Of a stretch of DNA of 64,000 bases, positions 24,790 to 31,787 are shown piece by piece (the stretch's first letter is position 1; each line of letters begins with the position of its first letter). Origin of the DNA: Noviluteimonas lactosilytica (GTDB taxonomy: Bacteria; Pseudomonadota; Gammaproteobacteria; Xanthomonadales; Xanthomonadaceae); the NCBI RefSeq assembly GCF_020866925.1, contig NZ_JAJGAK010000005.1, forward strand, positions 1 to 64,000. Reading direction: 5' to 3'. Under the pieces are notes generated by a model. The model was given only the letters and a program-made list of their open reading frames with translations. It had not been told where the DNA came from and did no database searches. A program made the translations under genes and the position numbers.

Positions 24790-24996
24790 CTAACTCGTAT
24801 TTTCCGCCGCAAGACTTGCGCGATGCTCGGCTTCAAGTTCCAGATAGGTCACCCGGTGACCGCAGGTTACGCACTGAGCGCGCTGTCATCGTTCAATGCA
24901 TTTGCGCTCCGAGTCGGAAGCCGGTGCTGCGGGCAGTTGGAGCACGCGACGGGGTGATAGCGATGCAGTTCAAGGATGCCTTCGCTGTCAGGTTTG
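24790..24996 (-). pseudogene. Frameshifted zinc-ribbon remnant
   Basis: Read leftward, one frame gives ILELHRYHPVACSNCPQHRL and another then gives QCVTCGHRVTYLELEAEH before a stop. Joined, they reproduce the CxxC...CxTCG layout of the two zinc-ribbon genes at 23.9-24.3 kb. A stop and frame change separate the halves, so the gene looks broken. This rests on a short match only. Confidence 0.4.
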
Positions 24997-25307
24997 GAGA
25001 GCACGGGCCGCGAACTGGCTCGGCGTAGTCTGATTCGGCGGCGAGCCTACTGGCTCGAGCGGTTCGAGCAGGCCCCCATTTATCAGACGTTCTTGCCGCC
25101 GCTGTCACGGCCGCTGGCGAATGCTCGCTTCCAGACCAAGGGAGGGTCGTCGATGCGCGCGTACGAGCGCCGTGTCGGAATCAAGGATAGGCCACACCCA
25201 CTTTGCCCTCGGAAAACCGGGGGCTTTTTTGCGTCCGAACTGAAGTGTTCAGGTGATGGCAGGCCCGCGTAACCCGCGCCGAATGCGTGAGGGCACAGGC
25301 TCGATGC

Positions 25308-25508
25308 ATGGATACACGGGAAGAGCTGAGTGCGCGACTTATTAATGCGCTCGCGGAAAGCCGAGAACTGCGGCGGAACCTCGAGCGCAACGTCGCTGAC
25401 GCGTGTGCCTTTGCCGACTTGGTCGTGCGAAGGCGCGTCGACCAGCGAGAGCACTTTATGCCCAATGCACCTACGCAAATGCGAAGGACCGCCGCGCCGT
25501 ACTACTAG
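25308..25508 (+). CDS. Hypothetical small protein
   Basis: A possible 66-residue protein, MDTREELSARLINALAESRE then a charged helix and an Arg-rich tail. The helix is credible, but no strong ribosome site or family supports it, and the tail looks non-coding. Listed as tentative. Confidence 0.35.
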   Translation: MDTREELSARLINALAESRELRRNLERNVADACAFADLVVRRRVDQREHFMPNAPTQMRRTAAPYY

Positions 25509-25558
25509 CGATCACCGTCAGTGTTCATATACCGAACCAGGCGCGCGCCGCGGGCATC

Positions 25559-25798
25559 CTAGGCGGGGCGACGTTTCCTCGCATCGAGCCACCCTTCGTA
25601 AATCGCCCCCCGCGCTTCGTTCCAGGTAAGGTCCCCTGGTAGGGGCCGCCAGATGCCTTGCAGCATCGGCTCGCATACATCCCAGCCTGCTTCCAGCGCG
25701 CGTGCCGCGTCTTCGCCCATGGCGCGAGCGTGGGCGTAACGCGGGGCCGAGTAGTCCATGCCGGGGTCATACCACTTTGGATGCTTGTCGTTGCTCAT
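25559..25798 (-). CDS. Trp-motif small protein E (W-x10-W family)
   Basis: A 79-residue protein: W-DVCEPMLQGI-W, 8 residues, W-NEARGAIYEG-W. Its N-terminus (PKWYDPGMDYSAPRYAHARAMG) also matches member F (WYVPGHAMDFSGKDWDYATAMG), so E and F form a subgroup with an added WY-x-PG and AMG region. Unlike D and F it is on the minus strand. Confidence 0.7.
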   Translation of the reverse strand: MSNDKHPKWYDPGMDYSAPRYAHARAMGEDAARALEAGWDVCEPMLQGIWRPLPGDLTWNEARGAIYEGWLDARKRRPA

Positions 25799-25899
25799 CG
25801 GCTCCCCTGTTGACCGACGACTGCGCGCGGCACCGCGCCGGGTCTGTGTGTTCGGTTCGAGCTTAATCCGGGGCTCGCGCGGCTTCAAATCACGGCCGT

Positions 25900-26200
25900 G
25901 TGAAAGTCTCATTCAGCGAAAAGCGACTCCAATATCGTGGTGTCGCAAGCAGAACGGGGAGCGCGTGGGGACGCAGGTGGCAATCAGGGCAATGGGCGCT
26001 TTTCATTGGAGGCCCCTTAGACGGGCGCTGGCGGCAACTTGACGACGCCGTCGCGTACTACGCACACATCCTGCCCGGTGGCGGCATGGTGCCCTACACG
26101 CGGCGGGACGGCATCTCGCTTGGATACCTCGTGTACGCACCGGCGGGAATGGCGCTGCACCACGTGTTTGATCAGGCGCGGGAGTCAGGCCCTCTCAGAC
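25900..26200 (+). pseudogene. Fragment of a small phage-type protein
   Basis: The frame encodes GQWALFIGGPLDGRWRQLDD, then YTRRDGISLGYLVY, a pattern typical of short phage and hypothetical proteins that begin with FIGGPLDG. The coding-like part spans about 25,985-26,190. No stop closes it there: the frame stays open to 26,859 through DNA that is antisense to the gene at 26,238. The natural C-terminus seems to be lost. Confidence 0.4.
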
Positions 26201-26237
26201 TGAGGGGACAGCGTCGTACGCTGCTCGCGGCAGCGGT

Positions 26238-26474
26238 TCAAACCGATCGGAGACCTGTTTCCCGGCCAAAGGCAATCAACACCTCGGCAAGCCGCTGCTT
26301 TGCGTACGCACCGTCTTCGTCGCTGAGCATCGTTGCCGCCTCGACGATGGGTTCGGCGCGCTCGTTGAACGCCTTTAGGAACGCGATCGCGCGCGGGAAT
26401 TGGTGCAGCATCGACGGGAGCTTGTCGCGCAGATCGTCCACGTGGACGTCGACGAACTCTCTGTTGGTCATCAT
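26238..26474 (-). CDS. Hypothetical small protein
   Basis: A 78-residue acidic helical protein, MMTNREFVDVHVDDLRDKLP then PRAIAFLKAFNERAEPIVEA. A GGGG-rich site precedes the paired ATGs at 26474/26471. No family recognised. It is surrounded by genes on the opposite strand. Confidence 0.5.
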   Translation of the reverse strand: MMTNREFVDVHVDDLRDKLPSMLHQFPRAIAFLKAFNERAEPIVEAATMLSDEDGAYAKQRLAEVLIAFGRETGLRSV

Positions 26475-26583
26475 GCATTGCCCCTGGAGGCCGAGCGTCG
26501 AGCGTGACTCTAGCGCAGTCATGCCCGTTCGCCTGAAGTACACCCCGTATTGGCGAGCATCCATTCCAAGCCCCTCCTTCAGG

Positions 26584-26859
26584 ATGCACATGGACGGACC
26601 TGCCGATATCGCTGATCCGCCCTGGTACGTCCCCGGCCATGCGATGGACTTCTCGGGCAAGGACTGGGACTACGCCACCGCGATGGGCAAGAGTTCGGGC
26701 GCGCTGTCCACAATGCCATGGGCGCAACTGGAACCCATCCTAAAAAGCCTCTGGCAAGAAATGCAGGGCTATCCGCCATGGGAGCAGTCGCGTATTCCGA
26801 TGTACGAGGCGTGGAAGCGCGAGCGCCTGCAACATCCCAGCACCACCCGGTCGGCATAA
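26584..26859 (+). CDS. Trp-motif small protein F (W-x10-W family)
   Basis: A 91-residue protein: W-AQLEPILKSL-W, 8 residues, W-EQSRIPMYEA-W, preceded by the WYVPGHAMDFSGKDW region shared with member E. The ATG at 26584 is preceded by a weak site; ATG 26590 is an alternative. It lies head to head with no obvious partner gene. Function unknown. Confidence 0.7.
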   Translation: MHMDGPADIADPPWYVPGHAMDFSGKDWDYATAMGKSSGALSTMPWAQLEPILKSLWQEMQGYPPWEQSRIPMYEAWKRERLQHPSTTRSA

Positions 26860-26965
26860 GGCCCGGCCGGAACTTCGAAACACCAATCGAGCGATATCGA
26901 CAGGTTGTTACGTTGACCGGTCGCATTATGCGCAGATAGCTCCTTCCGGTGGATCTATGGCTTGC

Positions 26966-27592
26966 CTACTCTTGGCTAGCGAGTTCGGGCCAGTACCGAG
27001 GGACCAGTCGGTTATATGTGCTTGTCACCGCCCAAGGTCGAAGGCTGGACAACTCTCCCTTGCGTGCCCATCTCGCGAGCCCGACGAAGAAGTGCGGTCT
27101 GATGTACTGAACGTCACCCATCACCGATTGCTCGATGGTCCCCAAGTTGTCGTCTTTCCATGGATCGGTCGCCGCGAAATGCGCAGCGACCTTGTGCCGC
27201 CAGTGCAGGATTTCAGGAATGACCCCTTCTACGTAGTCACCGCAATGCTTCTTTATTGCGTCGCGATTCCTTTTCTCCACCAATGCATCCGAGCCCCATC
27301 CTTCGGCGTTCATCTTCTGAACCAACGCGACGAGACGCATATAGTTCACCAGCGTTACAGCGAACCAATTAAATGCCGACGGCAGAATCGGAGATGGCGG
27401 CGCGCTTACAAGCGACCACGCCAATTCTGGTTTGTTCGCCTGATGCTGCTTCTCGCACTCGCGAACCAGTCTGGCGAGCCAATGCACGCCGTGTGCAGTT
27501 GACGCGAACGCTTCAAAATTAGCGAACGGCGGCCTTGCTCGATCAAACGTGATGCCATCCAGATGATCCAGGACAACGATTGAAGACTTCAT
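26966..27592 (-). CDS. Hypothetical protein with RX5H (HEPN-like) motif
   Basis: A 208-residue mainly helical protein. In the last third, ILHWRHKVAAHFAATDPWKD contains R-x5-H, the spacing of the RNase motif (RX4-6H) of HEPN domains found in toxin and abortive-infection proteins. An upstream acidic residue in a long helix (KKHCGDYVEGVIPEI) would fit the HEPN layout. I cannot confirm the fold from sequence alone. It lies alone on the minus strand in the defence-type right half of the island. Confidence 0.5.
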   Translation of the reverse strand: MKSSIVVLDHLDGITFDRARPPFANFEAFASTAHGVHWLARLVRECEKQHQANKPELAWSLVSAPPSPILPSAFNWFAVTLVNYMRLVALVQKMNAEGWGSDALVEKRNRDAIKKHCGDYVEGVIPEILHWRHKVAAHFAATDPWKDDNLGTIEQSVMGDVQYIRPHFFVGLARWARKGELSSLRPWAVTSTYNRLVPRYWPELASQE

Positions 27593-27919
27593 CGCCGCGG
27601 ACTCCTATGCGCCGCTAGGCTAGCTATTTTTGGCTGCCGACATACTAACGAACCAGCCGAATCCGGCTGGCCGCAGTGACGACGCATACTCATTCAGGGC
27701 CGCTCATTTCTAGTTCTCCAAGAGTGAGGTTGTTTCGGCAACGTACGCCTACTGGCGCCTTGGCCGTTGCAGACAGGTCTGTGGATAACCGGTGCAAATC
27801 GCACCGGCTGAGACCTTGGGGCGGCTAGTTTTGCTGTCAGGTTGACGTGAGGTGGCGGAGTGCTGAGTGGAGTCTCCGCGGTGGTAGGGTGGGGGCCTGC
27901 CTCTAAGGGGGGGGAGTGA
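27593..27919. other. Intergenic region, no gene seen
   Basis: 327 bases between a leftward and a rightward gene. It must hold both promoters. A run of G residues at 27,907-27,915 directly precedes the rightward start. No repeat or RNA gene recognised. Confidence 0.45.
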
Positions 27920-28276
27920 ATGCATGTCACCATGGGGCGCGTCGTCGCGTCAGTTCTACTTCTGGCCGTTGGCTTTGTCGCGGGCTACTTTGTTTCGATG
28001 CAGCTCTGTCCGAGCCCTACGCCGATTCAATCGGTGCATGCCGAAGCGATGGCGCCGCCGTCAAAAGACATTTGCCAAATGCAGTACGGCACCCCGTGCT
28101 CAGTGATGCCGCACGACATTGGTCCGGCGATGGCTGACATAGAAGGCCGGAGTCGTGCGTGCAGTAATGGAGTATTCGTCGACCGCTACAACGGGCGTTG
28201 GGTCGTTGCGAAGGACTCGCGCGTCGAAGGGACCGGGGAGATGATTGCGACGGGATGCGTAGCGACGTCCCCTTAG
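27920..28276 (+). CDS. Small membrane-anchored protein
   Basis: A 118-residue protein with an N-terminal hydrophobic helix (VVASVLLLAVGFVAGYFVSM) and a short periplasmic domain containing four cysteines (ICQMQYGTPCS, RACSNG, TGCVA). ATG 27920 or 27932 may be the start. No family recognised. It lies upstream of another membrane protein on the same strand, 28 bases apart. Confidence 0.55.
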   Translation: MHVTMGRVVASVLLLAVGFVAGYFVSMQLCPSPTPIQSVHAEAMAPPSKDICQMQYGTPCSVMPHDIGPAMADIEGRSRACSNGVFVDRYNGRWVVAKDSRVEGTGEMIATGCVATSP

Positions 28277-28304
28277 CAGCTCAGAGTCGAACTAGGAGGC
28301 GCGC

Positions 28305-28856
28305 GTGTTGGATTGGACAGCAATAAGCGTATTTGTCGCGACTGGCGTTGCGATCGTTGGGTGGATAATCGGTGCCCACCAAGCACGGTCGTCAAAGCGA
28401 GTTGTCGCTGCGCTCATCGCCGGAGAATTAAACTCGCTTGCGTCGAAAGCAGGTGCGATGTGGTCGGTGCTTCCTCACTCATGGAAGAGCGTAGAAGGAA
28501 ACGAGTTTCAAACCTTTGCGCAGGATATTGCGAGCGAAGAGGTTAAGAGACAGCGCCTTGTTTCTGCAGTGGGCTCATTACAAACGCCTGTGCTCGACTC
28601 CGTCATTGATCGACTCCATTACCTGGCGCACTCGGAGTTGGTTGCGTTAACCAAGATCCTACGACGGATCGCTGAGATCAGATCCAAGTCTGACCAAGTG
28701 GTTCGCCTTGCAACTGAGAGTCATGGCGATAGTCGAGATCACTACCACGCTGCAGACCTGGTCGCTGAAATCAAGGTATCGGTGGAGGCGCTTTACAAGG
28801 AACTCCAGGCTGCGGAGGAGTGCTTCCTTTCGATCGCAAAGATCGATCCCGAGTGA
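28305..28856 (+). CDS. Single-pass membrane protein with helical cytoplasmic domain
   Basis: A 183-residue protein from a GTG preceded by AGGAGG. One transmembrane helix (AISVFVATGVAIVGWIIGAH) is followed by helices with coiled-coil character (LVALTKILRRIAEIRSKSDQ). No family recognised. Its base composition is less GC-rich than the core genome, as in other island genes. Confidence 0.6.
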   Translation: MLDWTAISVFVATGVAIVGWIIGAHQARSSKRVVAALIAGELNSLASKAGAMWSVLPHSWKSVEGNEFQTFAQDIASEEVKRQRLVSAVGSLQTPVLDSVIDRLHYLAHSELVALTKILRRIAEIRSKSDQVVRLATESHGDSRDHYHAADLVAEIKVSVEALYKELQAAEECFLSIAKIDPE

Positions 28857-28917
28857 GTCGTTTTCCAATCCGAGCCGGGTTGGCTGGCAAGAGTCACCAT
28901 GTAGCCCGATGCCGACG

Positions 28918-29361
28918 TCAGGCAAGGATCTCATCGTCTTCAATCCAGGCCCGCGCAATCTCCGCGAATGACTCCATCAGAGCCTTATGCCTTGGAGTGC
29001 GCATCTGTGCGATGAGGTGCGCATCTGGCTCGTCCAGAATCGTGATCAGGAGATAGTCGGTGTGTCGACGAGCGTAGACCAGGACACGGTTGCTGGTCTT
29101 CCGCTTTCGGAAAGTGAATGCTCGCATCCAATCTTGCCAACCAACTAGATCCTCGGTTGGCTCTAGGTGGACATGCCATAAGACGCGCGCGCCACCGACG
29201 CGCGGCTGGTCGTACATGCCGTCCTTACCGAACAACTCGAAGTCGTATTCCTTGGCGGGCCAGCCGTCTTTCCAGTCGGCAAACTCTTCCATGAACGGCC
29301 AGACATCTAGGCCGGCGTCCTGAAATCGTTTGGCGAGGGCTTCCGTGACCAAGACCGCCAT
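28918..29361 (-). CDS. YafO-family ribonuclease toxin
   Basis: A 147-residue protein aligning with E. coli YafO, a ribosome-dependent mRNA-cleaving toxin: LFGKDGMYDQP corresponds to IFGRDALYDD, WHVHLEP to AHIHLAN, and LVYARRHTDYLLITILDEPD to the LVYC...WLLIAILKPE strand region; the end helix (HKALMESFAEIARAW) also matches. It follows a small gene by 12 bases, the usual antitoxin-toxin order. YafO family membership is well supported; activity is not shown. Confidence 0.8.
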   Translation of the reverse strand: MAVLVTEALAKRFQDAGLDVWPFMEEFADWKDGWPAKEYDFELFGKDGMYDQPRVGGARVLWHVHLEPTEDLVGWQDWMRAFTFRKRKTSNRVLVYARRHTDYLLITILDEPDAHLIAQMRTPRHKALMESFAEIARAWIEDDEILA

Positions 29362-29373
29362 GCGGCAAGGCGG

Positions 29374-29568
29374 TTACTTGCGGCGATTTACAACGAAGTC
29401 TTCGAACGCCGCGTCGGTCGAAAAATGCGGACTGGTGGCAATCGTGCGCGCGATGCGCTTAATGACCTTTTCTCGCTCGGCCGACGTCGCTGCTGTGCGC
29501 AACTTGCGGCGCACGGTCTCTACGGTCTCGGTAGTTGCCCGGTGGGCTCGGACAGTCGACACGGTCAT
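29374..29568 (-). CDS. Putative antitoxin of the YafO-type pair
   Basis: A 64-residue basic protein (TVSTVRAHRATTETVETVRR, then SAEREKVIKRIARTI) ending FEDFVVNRRK. The position directly upstream of the toxin and the short helical make-up fit an antitoxin, but it is not clearly related to YafN. The assignment depends on context. Confidence 0.6.
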   Translation of the reverse strand: MTVSTVRAHRATTETVETVRRKLRTAATSAEREKVIKRIARTIATSPHFSTDAAFEDFVVNRRK

Positions 29569-29681
29569 GGGATGAAGTTTATCAGGTCCGAATTCGGGGT
29601 CGCATACACCCCTTCCACGTAGGCCGGAACCGAGTTCGGCCAGTTCAAGAGCACCCAGCGCGAATTGGCGCCACACAAATC

Positions 29682-29701
29682 GCCGGACAACGGCCGGACA
29701 A
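29682..29701. repeat. Inner 20-bp repeat, right end (candidate integrase arm site)
   Basis: Identical to 16,784-16,803 and in the same orientation: GCCGGACAACGGCCGGACAA. It lies 71 bases inside attR. Confidence 0.7.
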
Positions 29702-29724
29702 GCGGAAGTGAAGCCCCTAAGTGA

Positions 29725-29764
29725 CAAAGGCCCTACATCGGCTGAATCCGTTGCAGGGCCTTTG
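29725..29764 (-). terminator. Terminator downstream of tRNA-Phe
   Basis: CAAAGGCCCT and AGGGCCTTTG form a perfect 10-bp stem with a 20-nt loop, and a T-rich tract follows in either direction. It starts just 8 bases beyond the tRNA 3' end, on the island side of the junction, so after integration the tRNA uses an island-borne terminator. Confidence 0.65.
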
Positions 29765-29772
29765 TTTGATGC

Positions 29773-29821
29773 TGGTGGCCGGGGAGGGAATCGAACCCCC
29801 GACACGGGGATTTTCAATCCC
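29773..29821. other. attR: 49-bp core within tRNA-Phe
   Basis: The 49 bases identical to 16,607-16,655. They cover the 3' half of tRNA-Phe from the anticodon stem to the CCA end, the usual target of tyrosine integrases. Confidence 0.9.
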
Positions 29822-29848
29822 CTGCTCTACCAACTGAGCTACCCGGCC
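29773..29848 (-). tRNA. tRNA-Phe (GAA)
   Basis: 76 bases including an encoded CCA. Acceptor stem GGCCGGG pairs with CCCGGCC, the D arm is GCTCAGTTGGTAGAGC, the anticodon stem-loop GGGGATTGAAAATCCCC carries GAA, and the T arm is GGGGGTTCGATTCCC. It is intact although the island is integrated at its 3' end, because the element supplies the same 49 bases. Confidence 0.97.
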
Positions 29849-29860
29849 AGCGAGCCGCGC

Positions 29861-29889
29861 ATGTTACCGGCGCGGCCGGGGCAGGGCAA
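29861..29889 (-). promoter_or_regulatory. Sigma-70 promoter of tRNA-Phe
   Basis: Read leftward: TTGCCC, a 17-base spacer, TAACAT, then 12 bases to the mature 5' end of the tRNA. Spacing and both hexamers fit a housekeeping promoter, with a GC-rich discriminator after the -10 box as for stable RNAs. Confidence 0.65.
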
Positions 29890-29996
29890 GCCGGATGATC
29901 GCTGAATGGCGTGCGGGTGCGTGCCGCCGCTTCGCCCGCGCGGGCGCAAGATGGGCGCGAAGCCCTCGGCGAGGGCGCCTGCACCGGAGATTGCTC

Positions 29997-30422
29997 ATGT
30001 TGCGCACGTCGTTCTTCGCGGCCGTGGCCGCGGCTCTGGTTCTCACCGGTGGCGGTCTCGCGGGTTGCGCTTCCAACATGACGCGCGCCGAGCGCCTTTC
30101 CCTCTACCAGTCCAACGCCAGCGAGCCCCTGAGGCAGATCACCTACTTCTCGCCGCAAGGTTGGGAGGAGGTCGACAGCGACCACATCGTGGTGACGATG
30201 CGGCCGAGCGAGCAGTACCTGTTCCGGCTGAGCGGCCCGTGCCTGGATTGGGACCAGGGCGCGGCCACGATGTTCTTCACCAGCCAGATCGGCGGCTTCA
30301 TCCAGCCGAAGTTCGATCGCGTGTCCTTCCGCGGCTCGCCCATCAGCTGCCGCATCGAAGAGATCCGCGCGATCAACGTCGATGGCGTGCGCGCGGCGCG
30401 CGCGGCGATGGAAACGCGCTGA
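29997..30422 (+). CDS. Putative lipoprotein (DUF6491-like)
   Basis: A 141-residue protein with a lipoprotein signal: hydrophobic helix and lipobox LAGCAS, Cys at about 24. The mature domain (ITYFSPQGWEEVDSDHIVVT, YLFRLSGPCLDWDQ, CRIEEIRAIN) is the small beta domain of DUF6491 proteins common in Xanthomonads. Start at the ATG at 29997. Role unknown. It is the first core gene right of the island. Confidence 0.7.
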   Translation: MLRTSFFAAVAAALVLTGGGLAGCASNMTRAERLSLYQSNASEPLRQITYFSPQGWEEVDSDHIVVTMRPSEQYLFRLSGPCLDWDQGAATMFFTSQIGGFIQPKFDRVSFRGSPISCRIEEIRAINVDGVRAARAAMETR

Positions 30423-30426
30423 CGGA

Positions 30427-30699
30427 TCAGGCGTCGGGCGCGACGTAACCCGCGGGCTTGTCGGCGCCGCCGCCGAACAGGTACTTCTCCATTTCGGCCT
30501 CGAGCATCGCGCGATGCTTCGGGTCGAGCGGCGAGAGGCGGTTTTCGTTGATGAGCATCGTCTGGTGCGCGAGCCAGCGCTGCCACGCGGGCTTGCCGAC
30601 GTGTTCGAACACGCGCTTGCCGACGGGGCCGGGCCACGGGATGAAATCCAGGCCGGCGGTTTCCACCTGGTCGACGATGCAGAACACGGTGCGGGGCAT
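30427..30699 (-). CDS. yggX: Fe(2+)-trafficking/oxidative damage protection protein YggX
   Basis: A 90-residue YggX family protein, which limits damage to iron-sulphur clusters. It has the family start MPRTVFC, the [20 protein letters not shown] and [13 protein letters not shown] segments, and a C-terminus ending with YVAPDA. It lies 11 bases after mutY, whose Fe-S cluster it may help to preserve; mutY-yggX is a conserved pair in proteobacteria. Confidence 0.95.
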   Translation of the reverse strand: MPRTVFCIVDQVETAGLDFIPWPGPVGKRVFEHVGKPAWQRWLAHQTMLINENRLSPLDPKHRAMLEAEMEKYLFGGGADKPAGYVAPDA

Positions 30700-30710
30700 G
30701 GCGGCCTTCT

Positions 30711-31787
30711 CTAGAGCGGGGCGTCCAACAACTTGCGGATCGGCGCGGGCAGGCCGAGTGCGGCGAGTGCGTCGCGCGGGATCCAGCGCAGGTCGCCATT
30801 ATCGCTCGTCGACTGCAGGCTCGTCGAAAGCAGGCTCGTCGCGGGCGGACGGGTGTCGCGCCAGCGCAGCGGCTGGATCTGCAGGCGATAGTGGGTGAAG
30901 CCGTGTGCGACGGGCGCCAGCGTTTCGGCGTGGTCGTAGTCGGCGGCGATGTGTTCGGCGAACCATGCGCGCGCGGCGTCGTGGTCGGCGTGCTCGGGGA
31001 ACGACCACAGCGAACCCCAGATGCCCGTCGCGGGTCGTCGCTGCAGCAACACGCGGCCTTCGATGTCTTCGATCCACAACATCAACGCGCTGCGTTCGGG
31101 GAGGGGCTTGCCGGGTTTGGGTGTCGGAAGTTCATCGACGCGACCCGCCCGCAAGGCGACGCATCGCGATTGCATCGGGCACAACACGCACGCGGGGTCC
31201 GCGCGCGTGCACAGCGTCGCGCCGAAATCCATCTGCGCCTGCGTGTAATCGGCCATGCGCGCGTCGGGCAACTGCGATTCCGCGATCGACCACATGCGCT
31301 TTTCGATCGCGGGCAGGCCGGGCCAGCCTTCGACGCCATGCAGGCGCGCGAGCACGCGCTTGACGTTGCCGTCGAGGATCGGAAAACGATCGCCCCACGC
31401 TTGCGAAAGGATCGCGCCCGCGGTGCTGCGGCCGATGCCGGGCAGGGCCATCAACGCATCGAGGTCGCGCGGCAAGTCGCCGTCGTGGCGTTCGACGCAC
31501 GCACGCGCGGCGGCGTGCAGGTTGCGAGCACGCGCGTAGTAGCCGAGGCCGGCCCACAGCGCGAGCACGTCGTCGAGCGGCGCTTGCGCGAGCGCGCGCA
31601 CACTCGGCATCGCTTCGACGAAGCGTTCGAAGTACGGGATCACGACGCGCACCTGCGTCTGCTGCAGCATCACTTCCGACAGCCACACGCGATACGGCGT
31701 GCGCGGATGCTGCCACGGCAGGTCGTGTCGACCGGAGACGTCGAACCAGGCGAGCAGTCGGCCCGCGAAAGACTCGGCGTCGATCAT
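30711..31787 (-). CDS. mutY: Adenine DNA glycosylase MutY
   Basis: A 358-residue glycosylase that removes A opposite 8-oxoguanine. Helix-hairpin-helix motif [16 protein letters not shown], catalytic Glu38 in [10 protein letters not shown] and Asp139 in [10 protein letters not shown], and the [4Fe-4S] cysteines 193, 200, 203 and 209 are present. The C-terminal NUDIX-like domain for 8-oxoG recognition follows from about residue 230. The start overlaps the upstream AsmA-like stop (ATGA), so the two are translationally coupled. Confidence 0.96.
   Translation of the reverse strand: MIDAESFAGRLLAWFDVSGRHDLPWQHPRTPYRVWLSEVMLQQTQVRVVIPYFERFVEAMPSVRALAQAPLDDVLALWAGLGYYARARNLHAAARACVERHDGDLPRDLDALMALPGIGRSTAGAILSQAWGDRFPILDGNVKRVLARLHGVEGWPGLPAIEKRMWSIAESQLPDARMADYTQAQMDFGATLCTRADPACVLCPMQSRCVALRAGRVDELPTPKPGKPLPERSALMLWIEDIEGRVLLQRRPATGIWGSLWSFPEHADHDAARAWFAEHIAADYDHAETLAPVAHGFTHYRLQIQPLRWRDTRPPATSLLSTSLQSTSDNGDLRWIPRDALAALGLPAPIRKLLDAPL

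Noticed and set aside
24833..25028. Plus-strand frame at 24.8-25.0 kb
   Set aside because: Its reverse strand carries the CxxC zinc-ribbon remnant, and the plus-strand peptide has no recognisable feature.
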